NCBI GenBank assembly: GCA_034696485.1
Contig: JAQIWT010000372.1
Span: 1 to 21,998, forward strand
Direction of reading: 5' to 3'
Source of the DNA: Isohypsibius dastychi
Taxonomy: Eukaryota > Tardigrada > Eutardigrada > Parachela > Isohypsibiidae
Length of the DNA: 21,998 nt
Both the position numbers and the translations under genes were made by a program. Under the pieces are notes generated by a model. It did no database searches. It was not told the origin of the DNA and saw only the letters and a list, made by a program, of their open reading frames with translations. Below are positions 1 to 10,062 of this stretch, piece after piece. Every line of letters begins with the position of its first letter. The stretch's first letter is position 1.

Positions 1-540
1 TAATAGTCAGAAATTGGACCCAAAGAATCTGCATATTTCAATCAGAAACATTTCTTGTGTTCATGTTTCTTATTATCTATCGTTTTGGGTATTATCAAAG
101 AATGAGAAGCATTATAATCTTTTCAGATAAAAACTCTTACGATGTATTTTATAAATGAAATTTGCATCAAGGAAAAAGAGGCATTGCGATGCTTCTGATA
201 ACAATTTTTGTGATCAAAAAATCTTGAAAATCCAGAAAGCAGAATTTTCAATCAGATCGTTTTAATATGATCAACTTCTTGTGATACCAACATAAAAGTT
301 TGACTGATGATCAAGCATGATGCTTTTTGACTGATGACATCTGAAAAGATAATCAGATAAACATCTTAGTGAAGAGCATCCGGAAAAAGTAAACTGATAC
401 AAATATAGCGTTCGAATTTCTATTTTTGGCATCATTGTGGAATCAGATACGAAAATGTTATTTGGTTCGCATCAGTTGCACAACATAGAAACATCCGATT
501 CTTGATTTTTCATGATGTATTCCTATTCCCGGCCGGGCAA
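1..540. other. AT-rich intergenic DNA, no gene seen
   Basis: No coding exon or RNA gene is recognisable here. The stretch is AT-rich, with short recurring words such as AATCAGAT and GATCAA. TTTGACTGATGA occurs twice, near 299 and 327. It could be distal upstream sequence of the damaged PARP3-like gene to the right. Confidence 0.5.
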
Positions 541-640
541 GGTGAGGCCAGACACTTTATCGATTTTAACGTCACTCAACACTGCATTCCTTGGTGCCTG
601 AATATTTGGAGAAAAGTGCTCATTTGCACCTTCATTACCC
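541..640 (+). promoter_or_regulatory. Decayed look-alike of the legumain promoter
   Basis: About 75 bases starting at GTGAGGCCAGA align by eye with 4407-4485, directly upstream of the legumain gene, sharing the words TTATCGATTT, ACTCAACA and CCTTGGT. The legumain copy has TATAAAAG where this copy has GAGAAAAG (609-616). The AP-1-like TGACTCA of the legumain copy is TCACTCA here. Both core elements therefore look lost. It lies just upstream of the PARP3-like relic. It may be a duplicated promoter or two members of a dispersed element. Confidence 0.55.
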
Positions 641-671
641 AACGTACGTACATTCGTGTGTACGTACGTTG
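640..671. repeat. Perfect 12-bp inverted repeat (hairpin)
   Basis: CAACGTACGTAC (640-651) is followed by an 8-base spacer and its exact reverse complement (660-671). The arms are rich in ACGT. The repeat sits at the left edge of the recognisable PARP3-like coding sequence. It could be a cruciform-prone site, a footprint of a rearrangement, or chance. Confidence 0.85.
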
Positions 672-688
672 TTTGGATACCAACAAGG

Positions 689-2022
689 ATGCCACTCGGG
701 AAACTGAGCAAGACGCAGATTGGCAGGGTCTTTGAAGTTCTCGAGCACTGAGTGAGTCAGGCCGAGCTTGAGAACTGAAAGGTCACTTTGAAAGTACATC
801 TTGCTGGTCAATGAAACGATTCAGCATCTTCCCCTGAAGCACCACTTATTTCTTGCAAACTCGATGTCCGTTGTTCTTTGGCTTCTTAGTACGAGATCAT
901 GTTACCTCGAGGTAAAAATGAAATCAAGAGCTGTTGACGCTGTCATGATGATTTTCTGTTTGATAAGGCTGAAAAAGTCTAAACCAACAAAGAGCAAGCT
1001 TTGTACATTGTCCAACGATTTCTACACGGCCATTCCTCACGACTTCGCCCGCAATCGACCACCGGTCATCGAGTCACTCGCCGATGTCCGAACCAAATTC
1101 GATATGCTGATAACCTTGAGCAATATCGAACAAGCTCAGGAGATGCAGACGGCCAAAGCCACTGATGTCTCAGCCCTTCATCCCACTGACATCCGATATG
1201 ACCTTTTGAAATGCAAGCTGAATCTTCTCGATAACCAATCGCAGTACGTAATTCCAGGTATCTATGAGATCACAAAGTGACCCAGTTGAATAATACCGCG
1301 AGCCGCTTCGTATTATAGGTTATCGAGAAATATTTCGCTTATACGAAAGGTCCGTGAAATGGAATCAAAAGTCTGCGGAATGTTTGGACCGTCGATCGCC
1401 ATTCGGAAGATGATCGATTCAAAGTTCACGACGCAGTTACTCATCGGAAGTTGCTGCGGCATGGAATGAACGTCGCTAACGTGGCAGCTATACTAAAATC
1501 CGGATTCATAATCATGCCGTATAGTGGAGGACGAGTTGGACGGGAATATATTTTGCTTCAGAAAATAATAAAAGCGCCGGCCATAGTGAGTGTGCATGCT
1601 TTTGTCTAATTCTTTGAATCGTGAAGAGTTAGTTGTGTTCCAGCCCAGTCCGCAAGACAGATTAGTCTGATGTTTCTAAATAAAGTTGCATTGGGAAAGG
1701 AGCATTAAATTGATCGGGATGATTCTTCGCTGAAATCCGCTCCGTCAGGATTCGATTCAGTTGTCGCCCGAGGTCAACAGGAGCCAGGTCAGATTTCGAC
1801 GTGAATGCCGTGCTTCAGTTCGGTTCCAAAACGCTATTCTTTGTAGACCCAGAAGCGGATACTGTGTTGAATTTGGATGGCAAAAAGGTCATCGTGCCAC
1901 AAGGCGAGCCGAAGAAGATGGATAAGTTCAGTCGGACCAGATTTTCGCAGAGTGAATACCTCATTTATCGGGAGAGTCAGACTCGAATTCGATATCTCCT
2001 TGCTTTCGATTGGTCCCACTAG
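689..2022 (+). pseudogene. PARP3-like mono-ADP-ribosyltransferase relic
   Basis: Several reading frames spell the regulatory helical and catalytic domains of a PARP, closest to PARP3. Visible blocks are MPLGKLSKTQIG (from 689), SNDFYTAIPHDF (about 1009), RHGMNVANVAAILKSGF (about 1455), IYFASENNKSAGH (1546) and FSQSEYLIYRESQ (about 1945). The His-Tyr-Glu triad of ADP-ribosyltransferases is still readable. Introns at 1248-1318, 1586-1643 and 1788-1846 keep GT-AG ends and correct phase. Damage: TGA at 749-751 (unless spliced out), in-frame TGA at 1355-1357, a net one-base loss near 1544, and TAA at 1706-1708. The usual LLWHG reads LLRHG. No WGR domain is seen upstream. The end, stop at 2020-2022, is intact. 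It is probably a young pseudogene. Sequencing errors could explain some lesions but hardly all. Confidence 0.85.
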
Positions 2023-2443
2023 ATTTTTTTTAATTGTTTAATGGTTGGTCTCACAGAAAACCCGGTTTTAATTATTCTCTCGTATGTTTCGACTCGTGAA
2101 AAACCTAAGCCTGAAGCGTGAAATGGTGCTTTGAAAAAGTGCAGTCAGTCGACTGCCGGAGATCCCTGAGATCGTAAAGAAGCTCGTGAACATGGTCGAT
2201 TTATTCATTCGCATTTAACGTCTATGATAAGAATCGATTTGGGATCCAAGACAAATCTACTCTCATCAGCAACACTCAGAGAAGTAGATGCAGATAATTT
2301 CGATGAGAAACTTGGGAAGATGCCGCCGGAGCGCGATCCTCGTCACAACATCGATCCAGTCGATTTGGCCTCCAAGATGAAGTCTGGAAATAAATCGTAC
2401 AATCGATGATAAGCCAATGAGGCAACGTTCTCGCCACGAAGAC
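2023..2443. other. Intergenic, convergent 3' ends; unexplained protein-like ORF
   Basis: This is the gap between the 3' ends of the PARP3-like relic (+) and the F-box gene (-). On the + strand, 2224-2409 reads an open frame with a protein-like segment, DEKLGKMPPERDPRHNIDPV, and 2140-2214 reads a second one, LPEIPEIVKKLVNMVDLFIR, broken by stops before the first. I do not recognise a family. They may be remnants of another gene. AATAAA on the + strand lies at 2389-2394. On the - strand AATAAA (TTTATT at 2200-2205) could end the F-box transcript. Confidence 0.4.
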
Positions 2444-3545
2444 TTACAATCTTTCGAAAACAGTAACCAATTCAGCAATTCCATCCAGATCAACTTCCCC
2501 GTCGTCGTACAACCTGCTGCTTCGGATCTCAGCCAGTGTATGCGCCTGTTCCTCGTCATCGGTCCTGATTCCTCGAGGAACAACCTGGACACTTGATCAG
2601 CATCAGACGCATCCAACCACAATTCCTCGAAAAACAACGTTCCGATATGAAGACCCTCCATCCAGATGGCTGTAATTTCAGAACGGGTGATGCGAACTTT
2701 TCCGGCTTTGTTCTCGCTGGTCCAACCATCCAGATGATATTCAGTCTTGCACTTATCCATTATAATTTCGACTTTGGAAGAATCTGCTCCGTTTTCTTCC
2801 AGGACTGAACGGATACACTCTATCCCACTGTAACAAAAGATTATATCCGGATTTTCAAATTCAAACGATAAATCTGGGATGTCCATTCCGTCCAGCTGAA
2901 ACACTTCCAGGTCAGGATTGATTAAGTTAGACGCGGCTTTGCGCCAGTATGTCTTGATTTCCATCGAGCCGACCAGAGCAGGAGCTTCGATCCGAATGTG
3001 GGACCGGAAATTCTTGACTGCCTGGAGATTTTTCTGCCATTCGTTGCACACTCTAACCAAAGAAGTTATATAAGATGACATTATCAACATTATTTCTTTG
3101 GAACGCGCACCTTTCAATCTTTTTTCGAGCTACTGAATCGAGTTTCTGGAAAATCATCGTCATCACATTTGGTGGAAGATCGCTCAAAGACGCGCCGAGA
3201 ACCGAGTGCATGGATGCATTTCCAGCTCTGAATAAAAAACAGGGATAAAAAAGTTTACAGGATTCGACAAATCGAGGACAGGCCTCAAAAGGAGGTCTCT
3301 GGCTGCCAACAAACACCAATAACTGGATGAACTGCTTCTAAAGAGGTCCTCTAGCTTCTCGGACAAAGCCGTTCGCACGTTTTTCAGAAAAAAACTCGCG
3401 TTCAGAATCAGTGAACTCACGATAGATGATCTTGAGTGGCGTGAGGAGAGGGAACATCGAGTTTGTTGTAGTCAACATCATCCACTTTAAGCGCAGCTAA
3501 TGCAGACGAAATGCAAGACTTTTCACTTCCGCGGGATTCCGACAT
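2444..3545 (-). CDS. F-box domain protein, probable frameshift near the 3' end
   Basis: By eye there are three exons: 3421-3545, 3111-3227 and 2444-3052. The phases are consistent, with introns of 193 and 58 bp. The protein starts MSESRGSEKS. After about 55 residues comes an F-box core, LSDLPPNVMTMIFQKLDSVA, ending ERVCNEW across the second intron. F-box proteins bind Skp1 in SCF ubiquitin ligases and recruit substrates through the C-terminal part. Here the C-terminal part has no recognisable repeats. The frame holds to about 2590 (DASDADQ). The most protein-like continuation, an acidic tail ending ELVTVFERL and a TAA at 2444-2446, lies in another frame. One small indel is therefore implied, natural or technical. 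Without it the frame would run on to 2266 with an unlikely basic, hydrophobic tail. The substrate is unknown. Confidence 0.7.
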
Positions 3546-4406
3546 CTTGAAGATATCACGAAATCTAAAAAGGTTCAAAAGATTAGGAAGATCAAAACCA
3601 ATTAAGTTCAGAATTCAAATTGAAAAATCACGCGTGGATGGCAATCCGTTAACACGACTCAGACTTCCGGAATGAGAACCACAAATACCATAGTCGAGGA
3701 GAAACGAGATGACAAAGGTTTGTAACCGGTACTCAAATTTCCGGGAAACTCAAACTCAAAAACTCAAAGCTCGCGAGCTCTTCCAAAATGTCAGGTTTTT
3801 CCCAATCAATTGATTTTCTTGATTGGTTACGTGTAAGGGCAGCGGCTTGCAGCCTGCTCAGCCACTCAGCGAGGTCTCGCATGCTACGCTCTCACGAAAG
3901 TGAGTGAGCGTCCAAATTATTATTGTGTGACAAAGATGTTTCCTGATATTGCCACAGAATTTGAAGATTGCATGAGTGGTTAAGTACACGTATAATACGA
4001 CAACAATAATGCCGAAATGAAAGCAGCGATTTCCAATAATTTTGACCTGCGACTTGACCTTTATGCGTGCATCGAACCGTATGCAATCGTACTTTCCCGC
4101 TCGTTAGAAGATTTGCGATATTCATCTCAAAAGCGTCACCTGTGCTTAGTTTCTAGATTTATTGACCAAGTGAACATAGCCTATTTGTCATCGTTATCAA
4201 TGCAATACACGTGCCACTGTTGATGTATCGAGCAATGTCGAACTGTATCTGGCAAGGGAAGACACATGATTACTATAAATGCGTGCCAGCTTGTGTCATT
4301 TCAGCTGATCGCGTCGTTTTGACAAAGCATTGACCCGAAAAGTATACAGAACCTCGTGCTACAATAAATTCCTTGTAAGACACGTTTTCTATACTTATTG
4401 GTCACC
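3546..4406. other. Intergenic between F-box gene and legumain gene
   Basis: I see no convincing gene. The stretch separates two divergently transcribed genes and should hold both upstream regions. It contains repeated AACTCAAA words (about 3745-3770) and a small hairpin CTCAC-GAAA-GTGAG (about 3891-3904). The open frames at 3892-4125 (-) and 4017-4223 (+) have no family resemblance or splice context. Confidence 0.5.
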
Positions 4407-4438
4407 TGCGTGAGGCCAGAAACCTTATCGATTTGAAG

Positions 4439-4483
4439 TGACTCAACATCGCATCCCTTGGTACCCAAGTATTTGTATAAAAG
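4439..4483 (+). promoter_or_regulatory. Legumain core promoter: AP-1-like site and TATA box
   Basis: TATAAAAG at 4476-4483 lies 77 bases before the start codon, so a start of transcription near 4505-4510 and a short 5' leader are expected. TGACTCA (4439-4445), the consensus for AP-1/bZIP factors, lies 30 bases upstream of it. The surrounding block recurs in decayed form at 541-615. Confidence 0.65.
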
Positions 4484-4559
4484 GTCTCGGTTGTCCGTTC
4501 ACCAATCACATCAGAATACTTCATTTGAATATTCAACAATTTTTCTCAAGCTCTTCACA

Positions 4560-6392
4560 ATGTTCAAACTTGCTCTTATTTTTGTCTCAGTGTTTTGCGT
4601 GCATGCCATTCGGTTTCCGCGGAGGGTCAACGAGTTCATCGATAACTCGTTTGAAGACGATGAAGTCAAACTTTGGGTTCTGATAGCTGCCGGTTCCAAC
4701 GAATACGAGAATTATCGGCATCAGGTGAGCTACAACTTTGTTTACGTATGAAGCACAACGCAATCATTCATAAGCATAACCTATTCAAGAATCAACTGCT
4801 TTGTTTTAGGCTGACGCTTATCACGCGTATCAGATTATGAAAAGCCATGGTGTACCCGAAGAACAAATCATCATTATGCATTACGTAAGCTTCTGTATTC
4901 TGGCTGCTCTTTTTTAACGGCTACTTTATTCTGTGATACTTTGCAGGACGATATTGCCTATAACAGCGAGTAAGTCACGGCCGGTCTTTGTTTGTTGAAC
5001 AAATCATTCATTTCTGACACTTTCCAGAAACCCCACACCGGGAATCGTTATCAATCATCCAGCAGGCGGTGATGTTTATCACGGAGTTCCCAAAGACTAC
5101 ACTGGCAATGATCTCACGCCACAGAATTTTCTGAACATCTTGAGTGGAAACGCCGAAGCGATGAAAGTAAACATTTCCATTGAACTTTTGTTTTCAGTCC
5201 AACAGAGTTTGCTTTAGGGAATTGGTTCTGGAAAGGTCATTGCAAGCGGTCCGAATGATCACATTTTCGTCAACTTCGTCGATCACGGCGCAGACGGGAT
5301 AGTTGCATTCCCCAACGATGACCTTGCAGCGACTGACCTGAATAACGTGATCCAAGCCATGTTCCAAGATAAGAAATACGCTAAAATGCTGCTCTACTTC
5401 GAGGCTTGTGAGTCTGGGTCTATGTTCGATGGACTCTTACCCGATGACATCAACGGTAAGAATCACGTCAGCTTTTTCTATGATCTTACTAGACCATATA
5501 CATTTCGATCAGTTTTTGCCACAACTGCCTCAAACGATGACGAATCTTCATATGCTTGCTACTGGGATAACGAGAGAGGAGCGTACCTTGGTAAGTGCTC
5601 TTTATTAGTCCCGACTAAGAACTCATTGATTGAGATATTTGGTTGCTTTCAGGTGATGTGTATAGTGTGAACTGGATGGAAGACTGTGACAAGGAAGATA
5701 TCGCAAAAGAGAGCTTACTGGCTCAGTACACAGTTGTCATGCATGAGACAAACACCTCGCATGTGATGATGTTCGGTGATGTCTCGATGGGAACATTGGA
5801 TGTGGGTGACTTCATGGGAGATGCAAGTGTGGACCCAGTTATCTTGCCTAGAGTCAGCAAAGGCGATGCGGTTCCTCAAGAACAAGTCAGGGTTAACATT
5901 CTGAATCACAAGATTTTAAACGCTCAGAGTGCTGAAGAACGAGCATACTGGATCGGGCAAATGGACAACTTGAATGCGGTACGGTTAAACTGAACGAATG
6001 CAGGTCAGAGGGTAATGATTTGTTTTCAGAAGCGATCGTTTTTAATGGGGACGCTGAGAAAAATTGGTCAGGCTGTGGCCCGCAGTCCGGCTCACTTGAA
6101 CTCGTTGTTGCGAACCAGAAAGCATCTCCGCAACAGCGCACGCTCTTGTTTGGATGCTTCGAATAAGCATTTCAGCAGAAATTGCTTTTCGCTGGCAAAA
6201 GTAAGTAATTGATGTACCGCTTGCTATTGCAGTTTTTTGAATGTTCATATTTGAATTCGCTAGAACGAATTTGCTTTATTCAACGCTCCACGGTTCTTTG
6301 CGAATGCTTGCATGGATGGTATTGCTTCTGACCTTTTGGTTGAGGCCATGGACTTCCACTGCACACACCAGACGATTGTGGGCATCCACTGA
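4560..6392 (+). CDS. Legumain (asparaginyl endopeptidase, peptidase family C13)
   Basis: Nine exons: 4560-4724, 4810-4884, 4947-4969, 5028-5166, 5218-5455, 5513-5590, 5653-5978, 6030-6200 and 6264-6392. All eight introns are 51-85 bp and phase-consistent, giving 447 residues, close to the 433 of human legumain. The first 16 residues, ending VFCVHA, form a signal peptide. The catalytic His is His157 in [11 protein letters not shown], and the nucleophile is Cys198 in [26 protein letters not shown] and [10 protein letters not shown] are further family blocks. The C-terminal prodomain keeps the cysteine pattern ([13 protein letters not shown], then [10 protein letters not shown] and FHC). Legumains cleave after Asn in acidic endolysosomes or gut lumen and are made as zymogens activated by C-terminal removal. 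Nothing is broken. The start follows the TATA box and has the signal peptide. Confidence 0.93.
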
Positions 6393-6455
6393 TGGAACCA
6401 ACTACTCTGAAGTCTGGATACCGCAGTTTTGTTTGTAAATCGAATTCTGTTGTAC

Positions 6456-6461
6456 AATAAA
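6456..6461 (+). terminator. Poly(A) signal AATAAA for legumain
   Basis: AATAAA lies 64 bases after the legumain stop codon, a normal 3' UTR distance. A second AATAAA is at 6592-6597 and could serve as an alternative site. Confidence 0.6.
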
Positions 6462-6599
6462 TCATACAAACTATGAATCTGACAATGTTCCATGTTGTAA
6501 AAATGTTACCATGAGATGTGAACGGTGCCTTTGTACACAATTGTGATTTTCTTGGTGGGATGTGAAAACTGAGTACTGTGTTCGTCAGATTAATAAAAT

Positions 6600-7173
6600 G
6601 CTCCATCAACATTCACTTTTAGTTTGAGCTTCGTGAAAAGGAGTAAGCTCAAAACCTGACAATCTGTTTTTCGTCCCGATATGGTCGCGCAAAATATTGT
6701 ACCAGAGGCTCCTGCGTTGGAGGAAAATCTCGCAGATTCTAGTCAGATACGACCCGCAACCATATTGAATTCTCAGCAGAGTGGCAGCTAGTTATCATCT
6801 CACCCTGCTCGCAAATGGTGACTCTGCAATGGAATTCTCGCAGTAGTTTTGGGAAAGTGCAGTTTGCATATGCCGACTTACTGGTACTACGTGTATGGTT
6901 GTATAGGGTATCGAAATGTATTTACCCAGATGATTTCAGATCATGACTGCATTGAGAAACACGTAAAGTATGTTTGTGTGATGTAAGTTCTAGCCGGTGC
7001 TTCAAAGAACCCTAGAAATGCCTTGGGATATTTCAAAAACCTGATTGTGGAACGAAATTTCTCAATTTGCTGCAGCAAGTTCCGTGTCTTTTCTGCAGAA
7101 AACCATTCTTTTTCGGGATTTCCAATCAGTTAACAACATCATTATCAGTTTGAAAACTCTAGAGTTTCTTGTG
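6600..7173. other. Intergenic upstream of lectin 1
   Basis: No gene is visible. This should hold the lectin 1 promoter. No clear TATA box is placed before 7174. The first start codon in frame with the lectin signal peptide is preceded by further open codons, but the compact hydrophobic start at 7174 is the best choice. Confidence 0.45.
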
Positions 7174-8159
7174 ATGAAAATAATGATTCTAATTTGTTCG
7201 CTGGTCCTCGCTGTACCCCTACTGGCTGCGGAAATCCCAAACTGGCAGGATTTTATTCCGAAGAGTGTGATAAAAGCTCAACTAACTACTACAACAGCTC
7301 CCAACCTAGTATACCAGGTTGACTTGTTTTACTCCGTTCGGTCATCAGTGCAGTTGTTTACAGGGTCAGAGTGAACCGGTCACCGTCTATGCATTGCCCA
7401 GTAATCCTGTCATTTCTTTGTCTTGCCTGAAGAGCAAGGAATGCCTGCATATTGAGGACGTGGCGTACGGAGCGAACTGCGGGCCTGATGGGGACGTAAA
7501 CTGCCATGATTCCACTTGTTTAGATCAGTCAGATTTTAAAGATATCATTTACAATTTGTGCGGTGACAAACTGCGATGCATGGTGACGGCCAACAAGACC
7601 AATTTCCCAGAAATCTGTCAAAACAAAGACCGAACGCTCAGGATTAGATACCGATGCTCTTCTGATGAAAAAGATGGCAAGGTGAGAAACACAGGGAGCG
7701 GGACATAGGTCCTCAGGCCTGGCAGTTATTTCCTTCGTTGCAGTTATGTACTCGTGCGCCTAAAGAGTTCGCAAAAAGAATAAAATCCAACGCGACTGGA
7801 GGAATCCGGTGTGAAGGAGATGAGGTCACGGTGGACATCTTATCTGCCCTTTATGATACATCGGACGAAAATGGACGATCCGTGGGTAAACGGCTTGTTC
7901 TGGACGAAGTTCTTTCCCAATGTCCCCGAAGGTCCAGTGATAAGTGCTCGATCAAATCCAATTCGAACGACAAACGAGAGATTCTGTCCATCAGCTACGA
8001 ATGTTATCTAGCGACCAATGCCCAGGTGAGCATCCTGACCAAATCCTAGTCTAGCTCATGTCACGATGTTGAACCGAGGTCACTCACGTTATTTGTTTGC
8101 AGCCGTTCCGTAGTGGTTTATGCCTTGTGGGTCGAACATCGGCTTTCAGCATATGCTAA
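7174..8159 (+). CDS. Secreted tandem SUEL-type (rhamnose/galactose-binding) lectin 1
   Basis: Four exons: 7174-7308, 7364-7681, 7744-8025 and 8103-8159, all phase 0, giving 263 residues. Exon 1 encodes a signal peptide (MKIMILICSLVLAVPLLAA) and a linker with PNWQDFIPK and a TTTT run. Exon 2 carries one SUEL-like domain: SLSCLKSKECLHIEDVAYG, a CGDKLRC motif and a closing LRIRYRC. Exon 3 carries a second, more diverged one (IRCEGDEVTVDILSALY, then LSISYEC). Exon 4 adds 18 residues ending in Cys. SUEL domains bind L-rhamnose or D-galactose in egg lectins and innate immunity, and also occur in latrophilins. There is no membrane segment, so it should be secreted. Its nearest relative is the next gene. 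The domain call is firm for exon 2 and moderate for exon 3. Confidence 0.82.
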
Positions 8160-8659
8160 ACATTTCATTCGCCATAGTGACAAGATTCCTCCCTTAGACT
8201 CCAAATTGTTTTCACGAGTAGCGTTTCAGCATAATTCAGCAATTATTTCTTTGATTTATCTTTCACGATTGAGTGTGTTGACATTGAATCCGAGGAGCTT
8301 TGCGATGTCGGTAAAACAAATAAAACATCGGCTGTACGGTATCCGTATCCGTATTTCCAGCTGAGAGTCGTTTCACTTCCATCTCGAAATTGCGTAAAAT
8401 ATTCATAAAAAAAACAGAATTCTGCGATAGCATTCATGCAGATGTAGTGCAAGAACTGATTATCATGGAGCTGACTCTCATGACGTAACTTTTTTCGAAA
8501 GAAATCGCCCTTGGCTTATTCCGTCAACCGGATCACACTACACACCAATACACACTACACCATCACCAACTTGTTTTCATTTTGTTCAACTCTACATTGT
8601 GGTGCTGCAAAGCTGCGGAATATCAAAGTGGACATTTTGTTACAATTTTGTACAAAACC
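8160..8659. other. Intergenic between lectins 1 and 2
   Basis: This holds the lectin 1 3' UTR and the lectin 2 promoter. A CA-rich low-complexity patch (about 8533-8570, CACTACAC units) lies some 100 bases before the lectin 2 start. No other gene is supported. Confidence 0.5.
8319..8324 (+). terminator. Possible poly(A) signal for lectin 1
   Basis: AATAAA lies 160 bases after the lectin 1 stop codon and before lectin 2, so it could end the lectin 1 transcript. Confidence 0.4.
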
Positions 8660-9647
8660 ATGGCGGTATCCATCGTTTCAATATGCCATGCCTTATTTTT
8701 TGTTTCCATTTCACTCGCTGGGAGAACTCCTAACTGGCAGGATTTTGTTCCAAAGAACATCATAAAAGCACATAAAACCACAACAACTCTCCCACTTGTA
8801 AGCATGTTTGAGCAACCAATGATTAACTGACTGAGGACTCTTTTTCTGTGTCCAATGCTTGTAGGAACAAAGTGAGTCTTCCACAGTCTATGCGACACCG
8901 AAAACCCCGGTCGTTTCTTTATCTTGTCTCAAGAGCAAGCAGTGCCTTCACATTGAAGATGTAGCATACGGGGAAGATTGTGGTCCTAAAGGAAACTCAC
9001 TCTGCCATGATCCGACGTGTTTTGACCACGCAGATTTCAAATATATCGTTGACAATCTTTGTGGTGAAAAGCTGAGGTGTATGGTGTCCGGGAATAGAAC
9101 CAGCTTCCCAGAAACGTGTGAGGACAAGAATCGAACGCTGAGAATAAAATATCGCTGCTCATCCGATGAAAAAGACGGCAAGGTACATTATTAATCTATT
9201 CTGGTCTCCTTCATATACTTCGAAGGTTACAGCTATGCAATCGCGCGCCAAAAGAGTTTGCAAAAAGAATTAAATCTGGCAGGACTAGAGAGATTCGCTG
9301 TGAGGGTGGTAACGTCAAAGTGGACATCTTGTCTGCTCTGTATGAAAAGACGGATGAAAACGGCCGCCTTGTGGGCAAGCGGCTTGTTCTTGACGAAATT
9401 CTCCAGCAATGTCCGCGTAAATCAGGCGACAAATGCTTCATCAAATCCAGCTCGAGCGACAAGCAGGAGATTTTGTCGATCAGCTACGAGTGTTTTGCGG
9501 TCGCAAATGCACAGGTAAAAATATGTTCAAGGTTGCCCTTTAATATACTTTTTGTGATTGATTAAAACATTTGTTTATTGTTGTTCGCAGCCATTCCGTT
9601 CTGGCCTCTGCCGTGTCGCTCGTACTTCAGCATACAACATGTGCTGA
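8660..9647 (+). CDS. Secreted tandem SUEL-type lectin 2, close paralogue of lectin 1
   Basis: Four exons: 8660-8797, 8865-9182, 9233-9514 and 9591-9647, phase 0 throughout, giving 264 residues. The signal peptide starts MAVSIVSICHALFFVSISLA and is followed by PNWQDFVPK and a TTTT linker, as in lectin 1. Exon 2 has SLSCLKSKQCLHIEDVAYG, CGEKLRC and LRIKYRC. Exon 3 has IRCEGGNVKVDILSALY and LSISYEC. Exon 4 ends TSAYNMC. Exons 2-4 have exactly the lengths of lectin 1, and most residues in exons 2 and 3 match, so this is a recent tandem duplication. Expected to be secreted and to bind sugar; the ligand is unknown. Confidence 0.83.
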
Positions 9648-10062
9648 AATGACCTTTCATCCCCTCCTCAAACTGTACAGTTTTCGAAGTGGTTAACAAA
9701 CACGGCCCGAAACGGTACAGACTTCTGATTCATGATTCCTGACCGGTGTTTGTCCTCCGTTTACCGACGATAGTATGAAACCCGCAGTTTTTTAAGTTTC
9801 GATACGACTGAGTATATCTGGGAGTACGTGAAACTATTTTGTAGCTTCACGTTCTTAGTTTCTGGCTTGTATTGATCATGGCCTGGAAAAACCATAAACA
9901 GAATACAAACTCATTACGAGGCAGAGTTCTACTACTCAATGTGAGGTGAAATGCACATTCATCTGTAGATTTTCGTCTATACAGTGGGTTCTGCCAGACG
10001 GATTCCACGAGCCTGGCTGCAAAATGGATGACCCTAAATCAGACCGCAGGCTAAAGTTATCG
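9648..10062. other. Intergenic, convergent 3' ends of lectin 2 and receptor gene
   Basis: This lies between the stop codons of lectin 2 (+) and the natriuretic-peptide-receptor-like gene (-). I see no kinase-homology or guanylate-cyclase coding sequence on the - strand here, which matters for the receptor's architecture. No other gene is seen. Confidence 0.55.

Noticed and set aside
4017-4223. 68-codon open frame on the + strand upstream of legumain
   Set aside because: No family features. It lies in the presumed promoter region and its composition is not distinctive.
6241-6330. Alternative legumain last exon beginning after TTGCAG at 6234
   Set aside because: It ends early in a Cys-rich, unfamiliar peptide. 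The acceptor at 6262-6263 gives the conserved legumain C-terminus.
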